A stretch of DNA of 64,000 nt from Anabaena sphaerica FACHB-251 (GCF_014696825.1 NZ_JACJQU010000001.1:682001-746000); one strand, 5' to 3'. Positions 38,567-47,917 are shown, counted from the first letter of the stretch. The notes: generated from the letters alone by a model not told the origin. Numbers and translations: made by a program.

Positions 38567-39153
38567 GCAATTACCTCAAAGATTTGCCGGTCGGTTATGA
38601 TTTGAATTTTTCAGGATGAAGAGGATGCACAAGAAATAGAGAAAATATGAATTTTTGCAAGAATTCAGGAGTCAGTAGAGATGTTCCGCCGGCACACCTC
38701 TACAAAACTGAAACGCTTGTACATTTGAATCCTTACGAATTTTTATATGTTTTTCTCTACAAACAATCTAAAAATAATGTAACCGTAAAATGCTTATAAA
38801 TTATGAAGAAACAATAAAATTAAAATAATTTCTATGTAAAAAGATGATGAATATCAATAATGAAAATTAAGTTTTATACACTTAAAAAAGCAACAAATAT
38901 AAAATAATTAGCATCAAATATTGCCTACCTCCAGAGGTATGAATTATCCTCAAGATCAAGCAAAAATGCTAGTGACAATAAAGGTCGTTACCATAATCAC
39001 TAATTCGTATAGCCATGGACAGAGTGGTTAGGACATCAATTGATAATGAAACTCTCACTACAAAAGGGTTTTACTCCTGCCTCCTTAAAGTAGTTTACGG
39101 TTAATTAGATCACAGTTTATATTTTCAGTTAAAAGGGAAAGCGGAAGAGGGAA
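38567..39153. other. Upstream region of the HEP-type locus
   Basis: 587 bases, AT-rich. No gene is seen. The right part holds the third TATAGCA-family MITE (39008-39095). The left part should contain the promoter for rfbF. I looked for a GTA-N8-TAC (NtcA) site and found none. Confidence 0.45.
39008..39095. mobile_element. TATAGCA-family MITE-like repeat, copy 3 (degenerate)
   Basis: It begins TATAGCCATGGACAG and contains GTGGTTAGGACATCAA and CAAAAGGGTTTTACTCC in the family order. The right terminal repeat is eroded, so the end is approximate. Confidence 0.6.
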
Positions 39154-41349
39154 CTAATGGTTAGTCGGATCAAACATAGTTGAGCTTTGGAATAAAGCGT
39201 CACATTTCTTGGATACAATTACGCAAATGTTGCTGAGTGCTTGCTGGTAGTTATCCATGTCCTCTTGTTCAAGGTAAATTTGAGCAGATTTTTCTAAATC
39301 TTCTATAGCTTGTGCTTGATTTTCTTTAACTTGACTTTCCCCATATTGGGCTAATTCATAATGAATCATTCCCCGTTTGAGGTAAACCTTAGCCATGCGG
39401 GGATTGATATTTATAGCTTGGTTAAAATCTTCGATCGCCTGTTTATATATTGGAGCATAATTACTGCTATATTGGGCGAATTGATATCGAGCCAGACCAC
39501 GCTGAAAGTAAGCTTCTGCTTTGGAAGCATTAAGTTGAATTGCTTCTGTAAAATCCGCAATTGATTTTTGGTATTCTTGTTGAAAATTATGGCTATATTT
39601 AGCTATTTGAGAACGAACAATACCCCGTCTGATATAAGCTTCGGTGTCACGCTCATTGATGTTGATAGCATTATTAAAGTTTTGGATAGCTTTCTTATAC
39701 TCTCGGTCAGGATCATTACTATAGTCGGCAAGCATATAGTAGGCATTACCCCGATTCACAAATGCTTTGACTTCCTGCGGATTAATTTTCAGAGCTTGGT
39801 TATAGTCTGCCAATGCTCCTTCATAATCGTTCAAGTTGTAGCGAGCATTGCCCCGATTGATATACAGTTTAGAAAAATTAGTATTTTTTTTGATACCTTG
39901 GGTAAAATTTTCAATTGCTTGCTCATATTCTTGCTTTCGATAAGCAGCATTACCACGCTCGTAGTAATCTACAAAAGTAAAATTGTCCTCTTGAGGAAGA
40001 TTATTTTCTTGGCGAGACAACAAGCTTTGTTGAGTGTAAGGATTTTGGGAAACAAAGGGACGAGTAAATTTAATCATTACGTCCAAATACCCCAACAGAC
40101 CAAAACCCAACAGGCAAAACATAAAAGTATAAAATTTTGACTTATTTGAGTTTTTAGGAGGTTGATAACCAAAAGAGTTTTGGCGAAATACTGGTTGCCA
40201 ATGATGTAGCGGTGATGCGGAAATAGCTGGTTTGCGTACACGAGGATTGTGTGTATGCCGCTTTCTAGATTTTCGGCGGGGTTTAAGATGTTCCCTAGAA
40301 GCGATCGCCTCTAGTGATGGAAAAGGATCACGTCCACCTAACTGCGCGGTACGTTCACACCAAGGACATTTGTGAAGATGATTATGATAGAGATGCTGGG
40401 GGTTGACGGCACAAGTTACAATATTCTCTTCAGCCTCAGCTAGGGCTGACAACCAAGTTTGAGCAGTAGGACGCAAGTGGGGATTGTTGTGACCATCCTC
40501 AAAACAACGCACAAACAGATCCCGTAAGCCGGGATAGAGTATTTCCCAAGCTGGTGCTATGGGGGTAGGCAAATAGGGAACGTGTTGCTTTTGACTATAA
40601 GTGAAGTGACCGGCCACTATTCGGGCTTCGTAAGTAGGTGGGTCAAACAGACCTTGGAAAATCCCAGAAAATGGGTGAGTGCCTTCCATTAATAATTGAA
40701 ATAACAGCACCGCTAACCCAAATAAATCATGGTAACTTTCGCGATCATATTCAGCAAAAGTTTTATTCTGTAGTTCTGGGGGGGTGTACTCTGGTTTACC
40801 TACTGAACAACGATAAACAATATTTGGCTCTGGATCACGGACTTGGAATGAGTCGGTGTCTACTAAAGTAACTAATGCAGTGTCACTGACTAGAATATTC
40901 GACTCATTTACATCGCCAATGCAGTATTGGCTGGCGTGTAAAGCTGCAAAAGCCGTGGCCAGATTGCGAGCAGTCCGCAGTAAATACTGATAATTAAATA
41001 AAGGACAGTTTTGACGACGGTTTCCCGGATTGTAAAAGTCCATGATCGGCCGCATCCCCCGAATACGAGGCATTAAAAAGCCGATGATACTACCACTGCC
41101 ATCCGCAGCTTGTAACAACTCCTGTGGCCAAGCAATGGAAATATGCCCCAAATTAGCTGTTGGGTTTTCTGGGGGGTTGGCAATCATCGCCTGAAGTTTG
41201 TGAGCATGGGTAAGAATGGGCTTATGATAAATTTTGGCCACTAAATTTTCATCTGATGGCACGGCATAAACACAAGCTTCACCCCCACGCCCCAAATTGA
41301 CCGTGAGATTGAGAATTTCCTGCTGCGGAGAAGAACGTAGTACCTGCAT
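39154..41349 (-). CDS. YegI-type protein kinase with C-terminal TPR repeats
   Basis: Membrane-linked Ser/Thr kinase-like protein of 731 residues, third gene of a VWA/PP2C/kinase cassette. The kinase domain has the glycine loop LGRGGEACVYAV (19-30), Lys39 in VAKIY, a catalytic loop changed from HRD to GDVNESNILV (about 145-154), and a metal Asp in VDTDSFQV near 167. After a CPWC pair near 329 and a basic linker, one membrane helix lies near 408-424. At least five TPR units follow to residue about 700 (AYRKQEYEQAIENFTQGI, LNDYEGALADYNQAL and similar). The TPR part would face the other side of the membrane. This domain order suggests phosphorylation coupled to sensing or scaffolding; the substrate is unknown. 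Confidence 0.88.
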   Translation of the reverse strand: MQVLRSSPQQEILNLTVNLGRGGEACVYAVPSDENLVAKIYHKPILTHAHKLQAMIANPPENPTANLGHISIAWPQELLQAADGSGSIIGFLMPRIRGMRPIMDFYNPGNRRQNCPLFNYQYLLRTARNLATAFAALHASQYCIGDVNESNILVSDTALVTLVDTDSFQVRDPEPNIVYRCSVGKPEYTPPELQNKTFAEYDRESYHDLFGLAVLLFQLLMEGTHPFSGIFQGLFDPPTYEARIVAGHFTYSQKQHVPYLPTPIAPAWEILYPGLRDLFVRCFEDGHNNPHLRPTAQTWLSALAEAEENIVTCAVNPQHLYHNHLHKCPWCERTAQLGGRDPFPSLEAIASREHLKPRRKSRKRHTHNPRVRKPAISASPLHHWQPVFRQNSFGYQPPKNSNKSKFYTFMFCLLGFGLLGYLDVMIKFTRPFVSQNPYTQQSLLSRQENNLPQEDNFTFVDYYERGNAAYRKQEYEQAIENFTQGIKKNTNFSKLYINRGNARYNLNDYEGALADYNQALKINPQEVKAFVNRGNAYYMLADYSNDPDREYKKAIQNFNNAININERDTEAYIRRGIVRSQIAKYSHNFQQEYQKSIADFTEAIQLNASKAEAYFQRGLARYQFAQYSSNYAPIYKQAIEDFNQAININPRMAKVYLKRGMIHYELAQYGESQVKENQAQAIEDLEKSAQIYLEQEDMDNYQQALSNICVIVSKKCDALFQSSTMFDPTNH

Positions 41350-41502
41350 AGTAGAATTACTTTTAACAGTGGTTATGGAAAGGGACTGGGGATTTAGGTA
41401 CAGACGACCTGATAGGTCGTCGATACGGAATTGAAGATGGGAAAAAAACGCTGCTCCTGAACCTGACAGCCTGCACCCTAAACCCTACCCAATAAACATT
41501 GT

Positions 41503-42285
41503 TCATGAGTTGCTTAATGCTGCTAATACTAGAGTTAAATCATCATCAGTACGTGTTGTAATTCTTTCAGAACATAAAAACTTTACCAACTGCTCTTTGG
41601 CTATCATTTTATCTTCGGCATTGGCTACAAAGTCAAATAACGGGAAAAAAAATGGTTTGTGAGGTTCACCAACAAGCATATTCAAAGCCAGCATTTGTAG
41701 TCCATCAGTGAGAACACCGATATTAATTATGTTATGACGTAATATTTTGATTTGGGTTGTAGCTAGGGCATCAGGTGAAGTCAAAAATGTGGTTTCATTA
41801 ATGTATTCACCGCTGTTAGGAATAGTTAGCGCCAGTAAGTTACCTGTGCTATCTTTGGCCACAGCTAAACCATCACCGATTTGGGCTACTGCTACAACTT
41901 TTGGTGTGGCGATCGCAATAATTAAGGTGGTTGCTAAATCATAGGACTGATGTTTGCAGACCTCTGCCTCATCTTCTACTGCTTTTTTAGCAGCTAATAT
42001 GGCATCAGTTAGCAGATCACGCAAAAGAGTATCATCAGCAAGGGTGCTGTGAGTAATTTCGCAGTTTGAGATATGTTCTATTGCTGTTTCTACAGCAATC
42101 ATCGCTCCCACTTTTCCTAAAGTTGCTGAACCAGCCCCATCTGCTGCTGCTATCAATAACACATTATTTGGCAAGATCTGCCAATGGTGAGCATCCTGAC
42201 ACAGCTGCTGGTTTTTGATATGGCTAGTACCACATACCGAAGCGGCTACTATCCGCCATTGAGGAATCTGTTTTGGTGTGTTCAT
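41503..42285 (-). CDS. PP2C-type protein phosphatase (PphC-like)
   Basis: Metal-dependent Ser/Thr phosphatase of 260 residues and the opposing partner of the adjacent kinase. Metal-binding acids are D31 (QDAHHW), D49 (AAADGAGSA), the Asp in QIGDGLAV and the Asp pair in RTDDDLTLV near the C-terminus. The sequence matches the short PP2C group paired with VWA proteins (YegK/PphC type) rather than RsbU/SpoIIE forms. It follows the VWA gene by about 140 bases, a spacer occupied by a MITE, and precedes the kinase by about 150. Confidence 0.9.
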   Translation of the reverse strand: MNTPKQIPQWRIVAASVCGTSHIKNQQLCQDAHHWQILPNNVLLIAAADGAGSATLGKVGAMIAVETAIEHISNCEITHSTLADDTLLRDLLTDAILAAKKAVEDEAEVCKHQSYDLATTLIIAIATPKVVAVAQIGDGLAVAKDSTGNLLALTIPNSGEYINETTFLTSPDALATTQIKILRHNIINIGVLTDGLQMLALNMLVGEPHKPFFFPLFDFVANAEDKMIAKEQLVKFLCSERITTRTDDDLTLVLAALSNS

Positions 42286-42302
42286 AAATTTATTCTCACA
42301 GC

Positions 42303-42413
42303 TATAGCAGGTGACTCTTAACAGGTGACAGGTGACAGAGTTGAACGTCTGTCTGTTTGGATCTTAAGTTTTGTCATTATGTTGATGTCCTAACCACCTT
42401 GCTTGTTGCTATA
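42303..42413. mobile_element. TATAGCA-ended MITE-like repeat, copy 4 (inverted)
   Basis: A 111-base unit bounded by TATAGCA (42303-) and TGCTATA (42407-42413) fills the spacer between the VWA and PP2C genes. Its reverse complement aligns block by block with 12853-12943, including AGGTGGTTAGGACATCAACA and TTCAACTCTGTCACCTG. Confidence 0.75.
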
Positions 42414-42424
42414 ACTGATAACTG

Positions 42425-43126
42425 TTAAACAGACCCCCAGCCAATTGGTGGTAGTGCTACTTGCTCATCTACCTTGGAGTGGGAAACAGCTGACATACTT
42501 GCTGAAAGCCAAACGAACATTTCAATAAAGTTTAATCCTTTAAGTTTGAGGGGAGTACGCACAGCTATTTGATTTAAACGGGTCATGTTGGCATTTTCTA
42601 CTCCTACCGTAAAAAAGGCAACACGTTTATTTGCTTCATCTCCTTGCAGTCGCTGTACTGCTTGCTCTATAACATCATCTAGCTCACCTTGTGGCTCACC
42701 ATCTGTAATCATAAATACCCAAGGACGGTAGTAAGCAATGCCATTAGCGCGATACTGGGATTTGCGTTCTTGAATTATTTCTAAAGATTTATGAATTCCC
42801 GCCCCCATTGTCGTTAGTCCTTGGGCTGTTAAAATAGGTGGGTTGAATTGGTCGGCGGTGACAAAATCCTGTACGACATTGACATGAGTATCAAAAGTAA
42901 CAATTGCTACTTCTACCCTTCTTGCTGCCAATGAATTTTTTATCAGTTCATCTTTAAAACTCAGCAAGCCCTGATTTAAAGCCTCAATCCGTTCTCCTTG
43001 CATGGAGCCAGATGTGTCTAGCAATAGCACGCACGGGCAACGAGGTTCTGGGTTTTCTGCAAATTCTACGACTTCATCTAGTTTTAGTGTATCCAGCATA
43101 ACCTTTTGTGTTATGTTATAGTCCAA
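42425..43126 (-). CDS. VWA-domain protein of the TerY/YegL type
   Basis: Cytosolic von Willebrand A protein of 233 residues, first gene of the cassette. The MIDAS metal site is complete: DTSGS at 37-41, Thr in TTMGAGIHKSL near 105 and Asp in MITDGEPQGE near 139. The family (TerY/YegL) is known from gene triads with a PP2C phosphatase and a Ser/Thr kinase, where it may bring substrates or act as the switched component. It presents no signal peptide. Its start is supported by position rather than a strong ribosome site. Confidence 0.9.
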   Translation of the reverse strand: MDYNITQKVMLDTLKLDEVVEFAENPEPRCPCVLLLDTSGSMQGERIEALNQGLLSFKDELIKNSLAARRVEVAIVTFDTHVNVVQDFVTADQFNPPILTAQGLTTMGAGIHKSLEIIQERKSQYRANGIAYYRPWVFMITDGEPQGELDDVIEQAVQRLQGDEANKRVAFFTVGVENANMTRLNQIAVRTPLKLKGLNFIEMFVWLSASMSAVSHSKVDEQVALPPIGWGSV

Positions 43127-43715
43127 CGTTTTAATTTCCTTTTCTCAAAGTATATAGTTTGCAAGACTAGTACGACTACAAGTATGGTATTTGGTGGTAG
43201 ATGGATGAAACTTCATCTTTCAAATTATTCTCATCAGATTCTCTATTTCAGGAAACTTGAATCACAATAGAGTTTAGTTAAAACGGATGGAACGGGAGGT
43301 TAACATTACTTATTTTGGTGCATCTACTATCATTTATCTTCAACTAATTAAGAATATAATATTCAATATATACATATATAATTAATAAAAATTTAAAGAT
43401 TTTATGTGGAAAATTTGCTAATTATCAACCACTCAGTAAACATAATTAAGGCAGCAATTTGATCATGGACACACTGTAAAAATGAAAACTGAGAAGTTGC
43501 ATGACATCGAAAAATACAAAGATATTTGATAGTCTAGTATTATTATGTAACCAACGGAGGAGTAAGTGATATAGCTTGAGATAGATATATTATTTTTTCT
43601 GATCCATCATGAGTTGGTTTATAGAGAAATATGAAAGAAAAACCATATTTAATCTCATCCCGAAATTTATTCTTTCTCAATCCTAAGTCAGTTTTTTAGA
43701 AAAAACTGTAAAAAT
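43127..43715. other. Divergent gene-free region
   Basis: 589 AT-rich bases between the divergent VWA and PatA-like genes. A GGAGGAG string near 43556 is followed by a GTG but closes at once with TAG. No gene and no clear regulatory palindrome were found. Confidence 0.45.
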
Positions 43716-45080
43716 ATGAATAATATTGGCACATTTAGCAAACTATCTCCTGAAAGTTTATTAAGACAGTTAAGCAATTCATCTGACACTACTTGTTTGC
43801 AAGTCTTTAACAATTCAGTGTTATGGTCAATATACTTGGATCAAGGAAAAATTGTCTATGCCACCCATTCAGTAGAACCCTTTGATAGACTGGAACGGCA
43901 TATGCGCCGTCTCAGTCAGCAAATTCCCTTACTGACTAATGAAATTCGTGTACAATTACGCATGACGTTTGAACCTGACTGGCAAACTCAGTTAAGTGAA
44001 CGTCGTGATCATCATCCCAGCCAAGCGCCAGAATATCAAGCTATTCACTGGCTTGTTACTCAAAAACATCTATTCTCTGACCAAGCAGCATTACTTATTC
44101 AAGAGTTAGTTAAAGAGGTGATCGAATCATTTTTGCTGATTAGTGAAGGCACTTATGAATTAACGACACCAGTTAATAGCTTACCTAAAATTTGCAAGCT
44201 GGATGTTGAAAATATCATGGAACGCTGCCGAAAACGGTTGCAAAATTGGCAGTCTTTCGCTCCCCAAATATCTTCTCCCTATCAGCGTCCATATCTATTG
44301 ATTAACAGTAAATTCTATGACAAACAACTACCAGAACTACAGCAAAATATAACTACATGGATGAAGGGTTTTAGTCTGCGTCATTTGGCAGTCATCATGA
44401 ATTTGGATGAAGTGGAACTGGCTCGAACTTTATACCCACATATCCTTCAGGGTTCGATTATTTTGCATGAACCAGACCCTCCATTTGATAAATTGCCTAA
44501 AACCTTTGAAGATGTTTTACTAGCTCCTAGATACAGCACAATCAGAATTAATGGTAAATCGTTTCAGGTAGAAGCATCACCAACTACTACCCTGGGAAAA
44601 AACCCTGTACCTCAAGTTTCTGCTCTACCAAAAGAAAACCTTGAGCAATCAACCATACCAAATAACATACAAGCTGATGGAGAAAACGTAAACACTGCTA
44701 CCATAACTGCTAAAAAACCCTACAAAATTATTTCTGTAGATGATAGTCCGACAGTTCTCAAAGAAATAAGCCGTTGTTTGGAAGATGAAAATGTTGCTGT
44801 CGTGACTATTAATGATCCAGTCAAAGCGGTGATGTCTATTATTAGGCATAAACCCGATTTGATTCTATTAGATTTGAATATGGCGGGAATTGACGGTTAT
44901 GAGTTATGCCGAATTATTCGTAATAATTCAATGTTTAAGGAAATTCCCATTATTTTCGTGACTGGTAGTAAGGGAATTGTCGATAAGGTAAGAGCAAGAA
45001 TGGTAGGAGCTTCTGGTTATTTAACTAAACCTTTTACTCGTGCTGAATTGTTAAAGATGATTTTTATGCACTTGGCATAA
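43716..45080 (+). CDS. PatA-like response regulator (DUF4388 + receiver)
   Basis: Regulator of 454 residues. The N-terminal ~100 residues (LSPESLLRQLSNSSDTTCL, then SIYLDQGKIVYATHSVEPF) form the PATAN/DUF4388 domain named after PatA. A middle helical region ends near 300. A C-terminal CheY-like receiver (about 333-454) has the acidic pair in SVDDSPT, the phospho-acceptor Asp in LILLDLNMAG, the Thr in FVTGSK and the Lys in LTKPFT, so it is probably phosphorylated. PatA in Anabaena controls heterocyst position, but many paralogues serve phototaxis and pili. It lacks neighbouring kinase or CheW genes, so its input is unknown. Confidence 0.88.
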   Translation: MNNIGTFSKLSPESLLRQLSNSSDTTCLQVFNNSVLWSIYLDQGKIVYATHSVEPFDRLERHMRRLSQQIPLLTNEIRVQLRMTFEPDWQTQLSERRDHHPSQAPEYQAIHWLVTQKHLFSDQAALLIQELVKEVIESFLLISEGTYELTTPVNSLPKICKLDVENIMERCRKRLQNWQSFAPQISSPYQRPYLLINSKFYDKQLPELQQNITTWMKGFSLRHLAVIMNLDEVELARTLYPHILQGSIILHEPDPPFDKLPKTFEDVLLAPRYSTIRINGKSFQVEASPTTTLGKNPVPQVSALPKENLEQSTIPNNIQADGENVNTATITAKKPYKIISVDDSPTVLKEISRCLEDENVAVVTINDPVKAVMSIIRHKPDLILLDLNMAGIDGYELCRIIRNNSMFKEIPIIFVTGSKGIVDKVRARMVGASGYLTKPFTRAELLKMIFMHLA

Positions 45081-45098
45081 AAGTGACTGGGGATTGGG

Positions 45099-45172
45099 AC
45101 TGGTGACTGGGTTATTAACTTCCCCTACCTCCCCTGTTCCCTGTTAAGAGTTCCCTGTTCCCTGACAACTAA
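45099..45172. repeat. GGGACTGGTGA / TTCCCTG repeat tract
   Basis: The short spacer between the PatA-like and ABC genes is built from simple units (ACTGGGGATTGGG, then CCCTGTTCCCTG), the reverse orientation of the AACAGGG family. Confidence 0.6.
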
Positions 45173-45190
45173 CTATTAAAGTAATTACCT

Positions 45191-46492
45191 GTGGCACAAG
45201 TTGTATTAGAAAACGTTTATAAAAGTTTCCCCCCCCGGAAGGGGGAAGGTGTGACTACACAGCAGTCATCACCAGAAAGAGAAGGTGCAGATAGTATTAA
45301 TGTCTTACGGCGAATTAATTTAACCATCGCTGATGGTGAATTTATGGTATTGGTGGGACCTTCTGGTTGCGGTAAAAGTACCTTGCTGCGATTAATAGCA
45401 GGGTTAGAGGTGATGACTGGGGGTAATATCTGGGTGGGCGATAGCGGTAGTGCGCCCGCAGGGCTGCGCTTGATTAATGACCTACCCCCCAAAGAACGAG
45501 ATATCGCCATGGTGTTTCAAAATTACGCCCTCTATCCCCACATGAGTGTTTATGAAAACATCGCCTTTGGGTTACGTCGTCGGTTTGGAAATGGGGAAAC
45601 AATCTCTCCACCCCCCTATCTCCGCAAGTGGGGAGAAAATTTCCTCGTGGGGGTGACTAAAAAACTACCCAAAGGACTACGTTATTTTTCTGAACAAGAA
45701 AGGGCTATAGATCAACGGGTGCGGAATGTTGCCCAGTTGTTACAAATAGAAACTTTATTGCATCGCTTACCTAAACAGTTATCTGGAGGACAAAGACAGC
45801 GGGTAGCATTAGGAAGAGCGATCGCCCGCAATCCCCAAGTATTTTTAATGGATGAACCATTATCTAACTTAGATGCTAAATTACGGGCAGAAACCCGCGC
45901 CCAAATTGTTAAATTGCAGCGTCAGTTGGGGATAACCACTATTTACGTTACCCATGATCAAACGGAAGCTATGACAATGGGCGATCGCATTGCCATCATG
46001 TCTGCTGGACAAATCCAGCAAGTTGCCCCACCCTTAGAATTATATAATTATCCTGCTAACCGCTTTGTAGCCGAATTTATTGGTTCACCACCGATGAATT
46101 TTATCCCGGTGGAATTTCACGCACCTTTATTAATTACCCATTCTGACTTTCGCTTTACCCTCCCAGATGTGTGGGGAAAAGCGTTGCAAAAATACGATGG
46201 ACAAACTGTAATTTTAGGTATCCGTCCAGAACACTTGAGTTTAAGTGTACCCGCGACCAAAAATTTACCAGTAAAAGTAGATTTGGTAGAAAATTTAGGA
46301 AATGACAGTTTTCTAGCTGTAAGAATATCTGACCCTGAAGCAAATACAGATGGTCAAGCCTTACAAGTCCGAATTCCCCCAGATAGATTCATCAGTTTGG
46401 GTGAGCAACTTTGGTTATCACTAGTTCCTGAGAAACTCCACTTTTTTGACCCAGAAACCGAGTTGGCCATATTTCCCAAAGGTCATCGATGA
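45191..46492 (+). CDS. UgpC/MalK-type sugar ABC transporter ATPase
   Basis: Cytosolic ATPase subunit for import of a sugar, glycerol-phosphate or oligosaccharide, 433 residues, GTG start. Walker A GPSGCGKST is at 56-64, Q-loop VFQNYALYPHM near 108-118, signature LSGGQRQRV at 197-205, Walker B FLMDEPLSNLD near 218-228 and the switch His in TIYVTHDQTEAM. A C-terminal TOBE-like region follows (ILGIRPEHLSL). It is about 60 residues longer than typical MalK because of inserts at 15-35, 84-91 and 130-168. The second is encoded by a dispersed repeat. No permease or binding protein is adjacent, so it probably serves transporters encoded elsewhere. Confidence 0.9.
   Translation: MAQVVLENVYKSFPPRKGEGVTTQQSSPEREGADSINVLRRINLTIADGEFMVLVGPSGCGKSTLLRLIAGLEVMTGGNIWVGDSGSAPAGLRLINDLPPKERDIAMVFQNYALYPHMSVYENIAFGLRRRFGNGETISPPPYLRKWGENFLVGVTKKLPKGLRYFSEQERAIDQRVRNVAQLLQIETLLHRLPKQLSGGQRQRVALGRAIARNPQVFLMDEPLSNLDAKLRAETRAQIVKLQRQLGITTIYVTHDQTEAMTMGDRIAIMSAGQIQQVAPPLELYNYPANRFVAEFIGSPPMNFIPVEFHAPLLITHSDFRFTLPDVWGKALQKYDGQTVILGIRPEHLSLSVPATKNLPVKVDLVENLGNDSFLAVRISDPEANTDGQALQVRIPPDRFISLGEQLWLSLVPEKLHFFDPETELAIFPKGHR
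45439..45470. repeat. REP-like repeat inside the ABC ATPase gene
   Basis: The GC-rich string GCGATAGCGGTAGTGCGCC and its follow-on GCAGGGCTGCGCT form a repeat type common in cyanobacterial spacers. Here it is read in frame as about eight residues (SGSAPAGL) between GNIWVGD and RLINDLPPK. Confidence 0.6.
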
Positions 46493-46561
46493 TTTGGGGA
46501 AGATGTGATTGGTAATGTTTTTTTGCATTGAATCCAATCACCACAGATAACTAACATTGTT

Positions 46562-46577
46562 GTCGGCTATGCCGACT
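46562..46577. terminator. GTCGGC hairpin at the hetP-like stop
   Basis: GTCGGC(tat)GCCGAC overlaps the last codons and stop (46567-46569) of the HetP-like gene. No T tract follows, so it may be a repeat rather than a true terminator. Confidence 0.35.
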
Positions 46578-46950
46578 TCTTCTCCCTATGGCTACCACGT
46601 ACCTCTACTTTTTGCTTACCCCCTACTTCCAGATAAGCTAAATCTTTAATTTTGCTCAGACAACTAGTTGCTAAATTACCATCAGACCTTTTCTCTGTTG
46701 CTGATTTAGCAATTTTCAAATTTTCATTCGGTTGTGGGTTTGACCTACTGTTGCGAGAGTTTTCTTTGAGTAATCGGTTATAAGTACGGTAAGGAATGTA
46801 ATGCAGAGGATTGTAACCCACAAACCGCAGCATTAAAACACAAGCCCAAGAATACTTACCAGCTAGGATTGCTTCTATTACTTGGTCAAACTGTTCAGGA
46901 TTGATTTTTTTATCAGGTTGGCCACTATTGCCAGAAATGTCTTGATTCAT
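46567..46950 (-). CDS. hetP: HetP-family heterocyst commitment protein
   Basis: Small protein of 127 residues with the HetP core at about residues 16-65: [39 protein letters not shown] and [10 protein letters not shown]. In Anabaena PCC 7120, HetP acts below HetR and drives commitment to heterocyst differentiation, with paralogues that modulate it. The core is followed by a variable Asn/Lys-rich tail ending REKKSA, whose last codons lie in a hairpin. From memory hetP lies near the HEP island in strain 7120 too, which supports orthology rather than a paralogue. hetC, its usual neighbour, is not in this window, so the exact member of the family remains open. Confidence 0.85.
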   Translation of the reverse strand: MNQDISGNSGQPDKKINPEQFDQVIEAILAGKYSWACVLMLRFVGYNPLHYIPYRTYNRLLKENSRNSRSNPQPNENLKIAKSATEKRSDGNLATSCLSKIKDLAYLEVGGKQKVEVRGSHREKKSA

Positions 46951-47245
46951 GGTGAGTTTTAGTTTTATTTCAATGAAGTAAACTAGTCGAGTTTCGGCGA
47001 GTGTTATTGTGTCAAGTGCTATTTACAAACTGCAATACTAGTCCCCCACGCCAAAGGTTCCGGGTTTATAACAGGAAGAAACTTTATGTTTTTTCCAATG
47101 CGTACCTTCACCCAGGAATTTTGGTTTGGTTGATTACTAGTTTTGAGACAGCTGATGAATTAATTACAGGAATATATTGATAATGGATTAATGGCGAATG
47201 TTGAAAAAATAGATACACTTCTCAACAGGCACATCCAGAAATTTC
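46951..47245. promoter_or_regulatory. Upstream region of the HetP-like gene
   Basis: 295 bases ahead of the gene. Its promoter should lie here or further upstream. I see no site that I can assign to a named regulator with confidence. Confidence 0.35.
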
Positions 47246-47818
47246 TCAACTTCTCAGCGGTTCCCGTAACCAAGAGCAAAAAAACTTATTTCTAAAACTG
47301 CTCTGTTGTGTTCCCTGCATCCAGATATTGTGGAGCCAAGTTTTAGTTTTCGCAATTTTGACTGCTAACTGGGTCGTTTTCCGTATGTTTGGGAGAAACT
47401 TCAATAAATTAACTTTCAAAACTAAGGCTCTTAGGGCTGCTTGTTCTGCTCTAGCTTTAATCTTCCCCATAATCCTAGTCATCAAAGCTGTGATTTGCTT
47501 TCCTGGGGTGTAACTGACTTGTACAATCTTTCCTGTACACACCCAAATCACAACTCTTGGCAAAAAATCTAACTTGTTCTCCCAAACTACATACAGAAGG
47601 GCTGAAAGTGCCTTATTCTCGCAGGATGTTGACTTGTTGCTTTTATTTTTAATTACTATGTCACTACTTTTCGGTAGGACTGATAAAGTTACCGTTGGTG
47701 AAAGTACGAGACTTTCCTGAATGAATACCTGACGAGGATACAAATCAGAGAGTTTTCTCCCTAAATTACCCCGTTGGCTGAGTGTTTCGACTGCAATTGA
47801 CCTGATGATTTGTTTCAT
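47246..47818 (-). CDS. Hypothetical protein (doubtful)
   Basis: Open frame of 190 residues beginning MKQIIRSIAVETLSQRG, basic overall, with no signal peptide, membrane helix or known motif. Composition is unusual: Lys-rich runs (KNKSNKSTSCENK) beside Trp/Cys-containing stretches (VVIWVCTGKIV). I do not recognise the family. It has the strand of the HetP-like gene and lies about 300 bases upstream of it. It may be a real lineage-specific gene or a chance frame in a decaying region. No function is proposed. Confidence 0.35.
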   Translation of the reverse strand: MKQIIRSIAVETLSQRGNLGRKLSDLYPRQVFIQESLVLSPTVTLSVLPKSSDIVIKNKSNKSTSCENKALSALLYVVWENKLDFLPRVVIWVCTGKIVQVSYTPGKQITALMTRIMGKIKARAEQAALRALVLKVNLLKFLPNIRKTTQLAVKIAKTKTWLHNIWMQGTQQSSFRNKFFCSWLREPLRS

Positions 47819-47917
47819 GACCTGACCTGTGATTGAAAACCTGACTGTTTTTAATCAAGTCTGTGTGCTGCTTTGCTGTATTGACCCTGTTGTGCAGTTT
47901 TGTACCCTAGTGGCTTT

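Noticed and set aside
38567-39153. NtcA-type GTA-N8-TAC site upstream of rfbF
   Set aside because: The nearest GTA and TAC triplets are 12 bases apart, not eight, so there is no match to the consensus.
39568-40140. 190-residue plus-strand frame antisense to the kinase/TPR gene
   Set aside because: It mirrors the regular TPR-coding sequence of the real gene; its Ile/Phe-rich composition is what antisense of Asn/Asp/Lys-rich TPR repeats gives. No ribosome site.
43551-43575. GGAGGAG ribosome site with a GTG start ahead of the PatA-like gene
   Set aside because: The frame closes after two codons (GTG-ATA-TAG), so no peptide of note is encoded.
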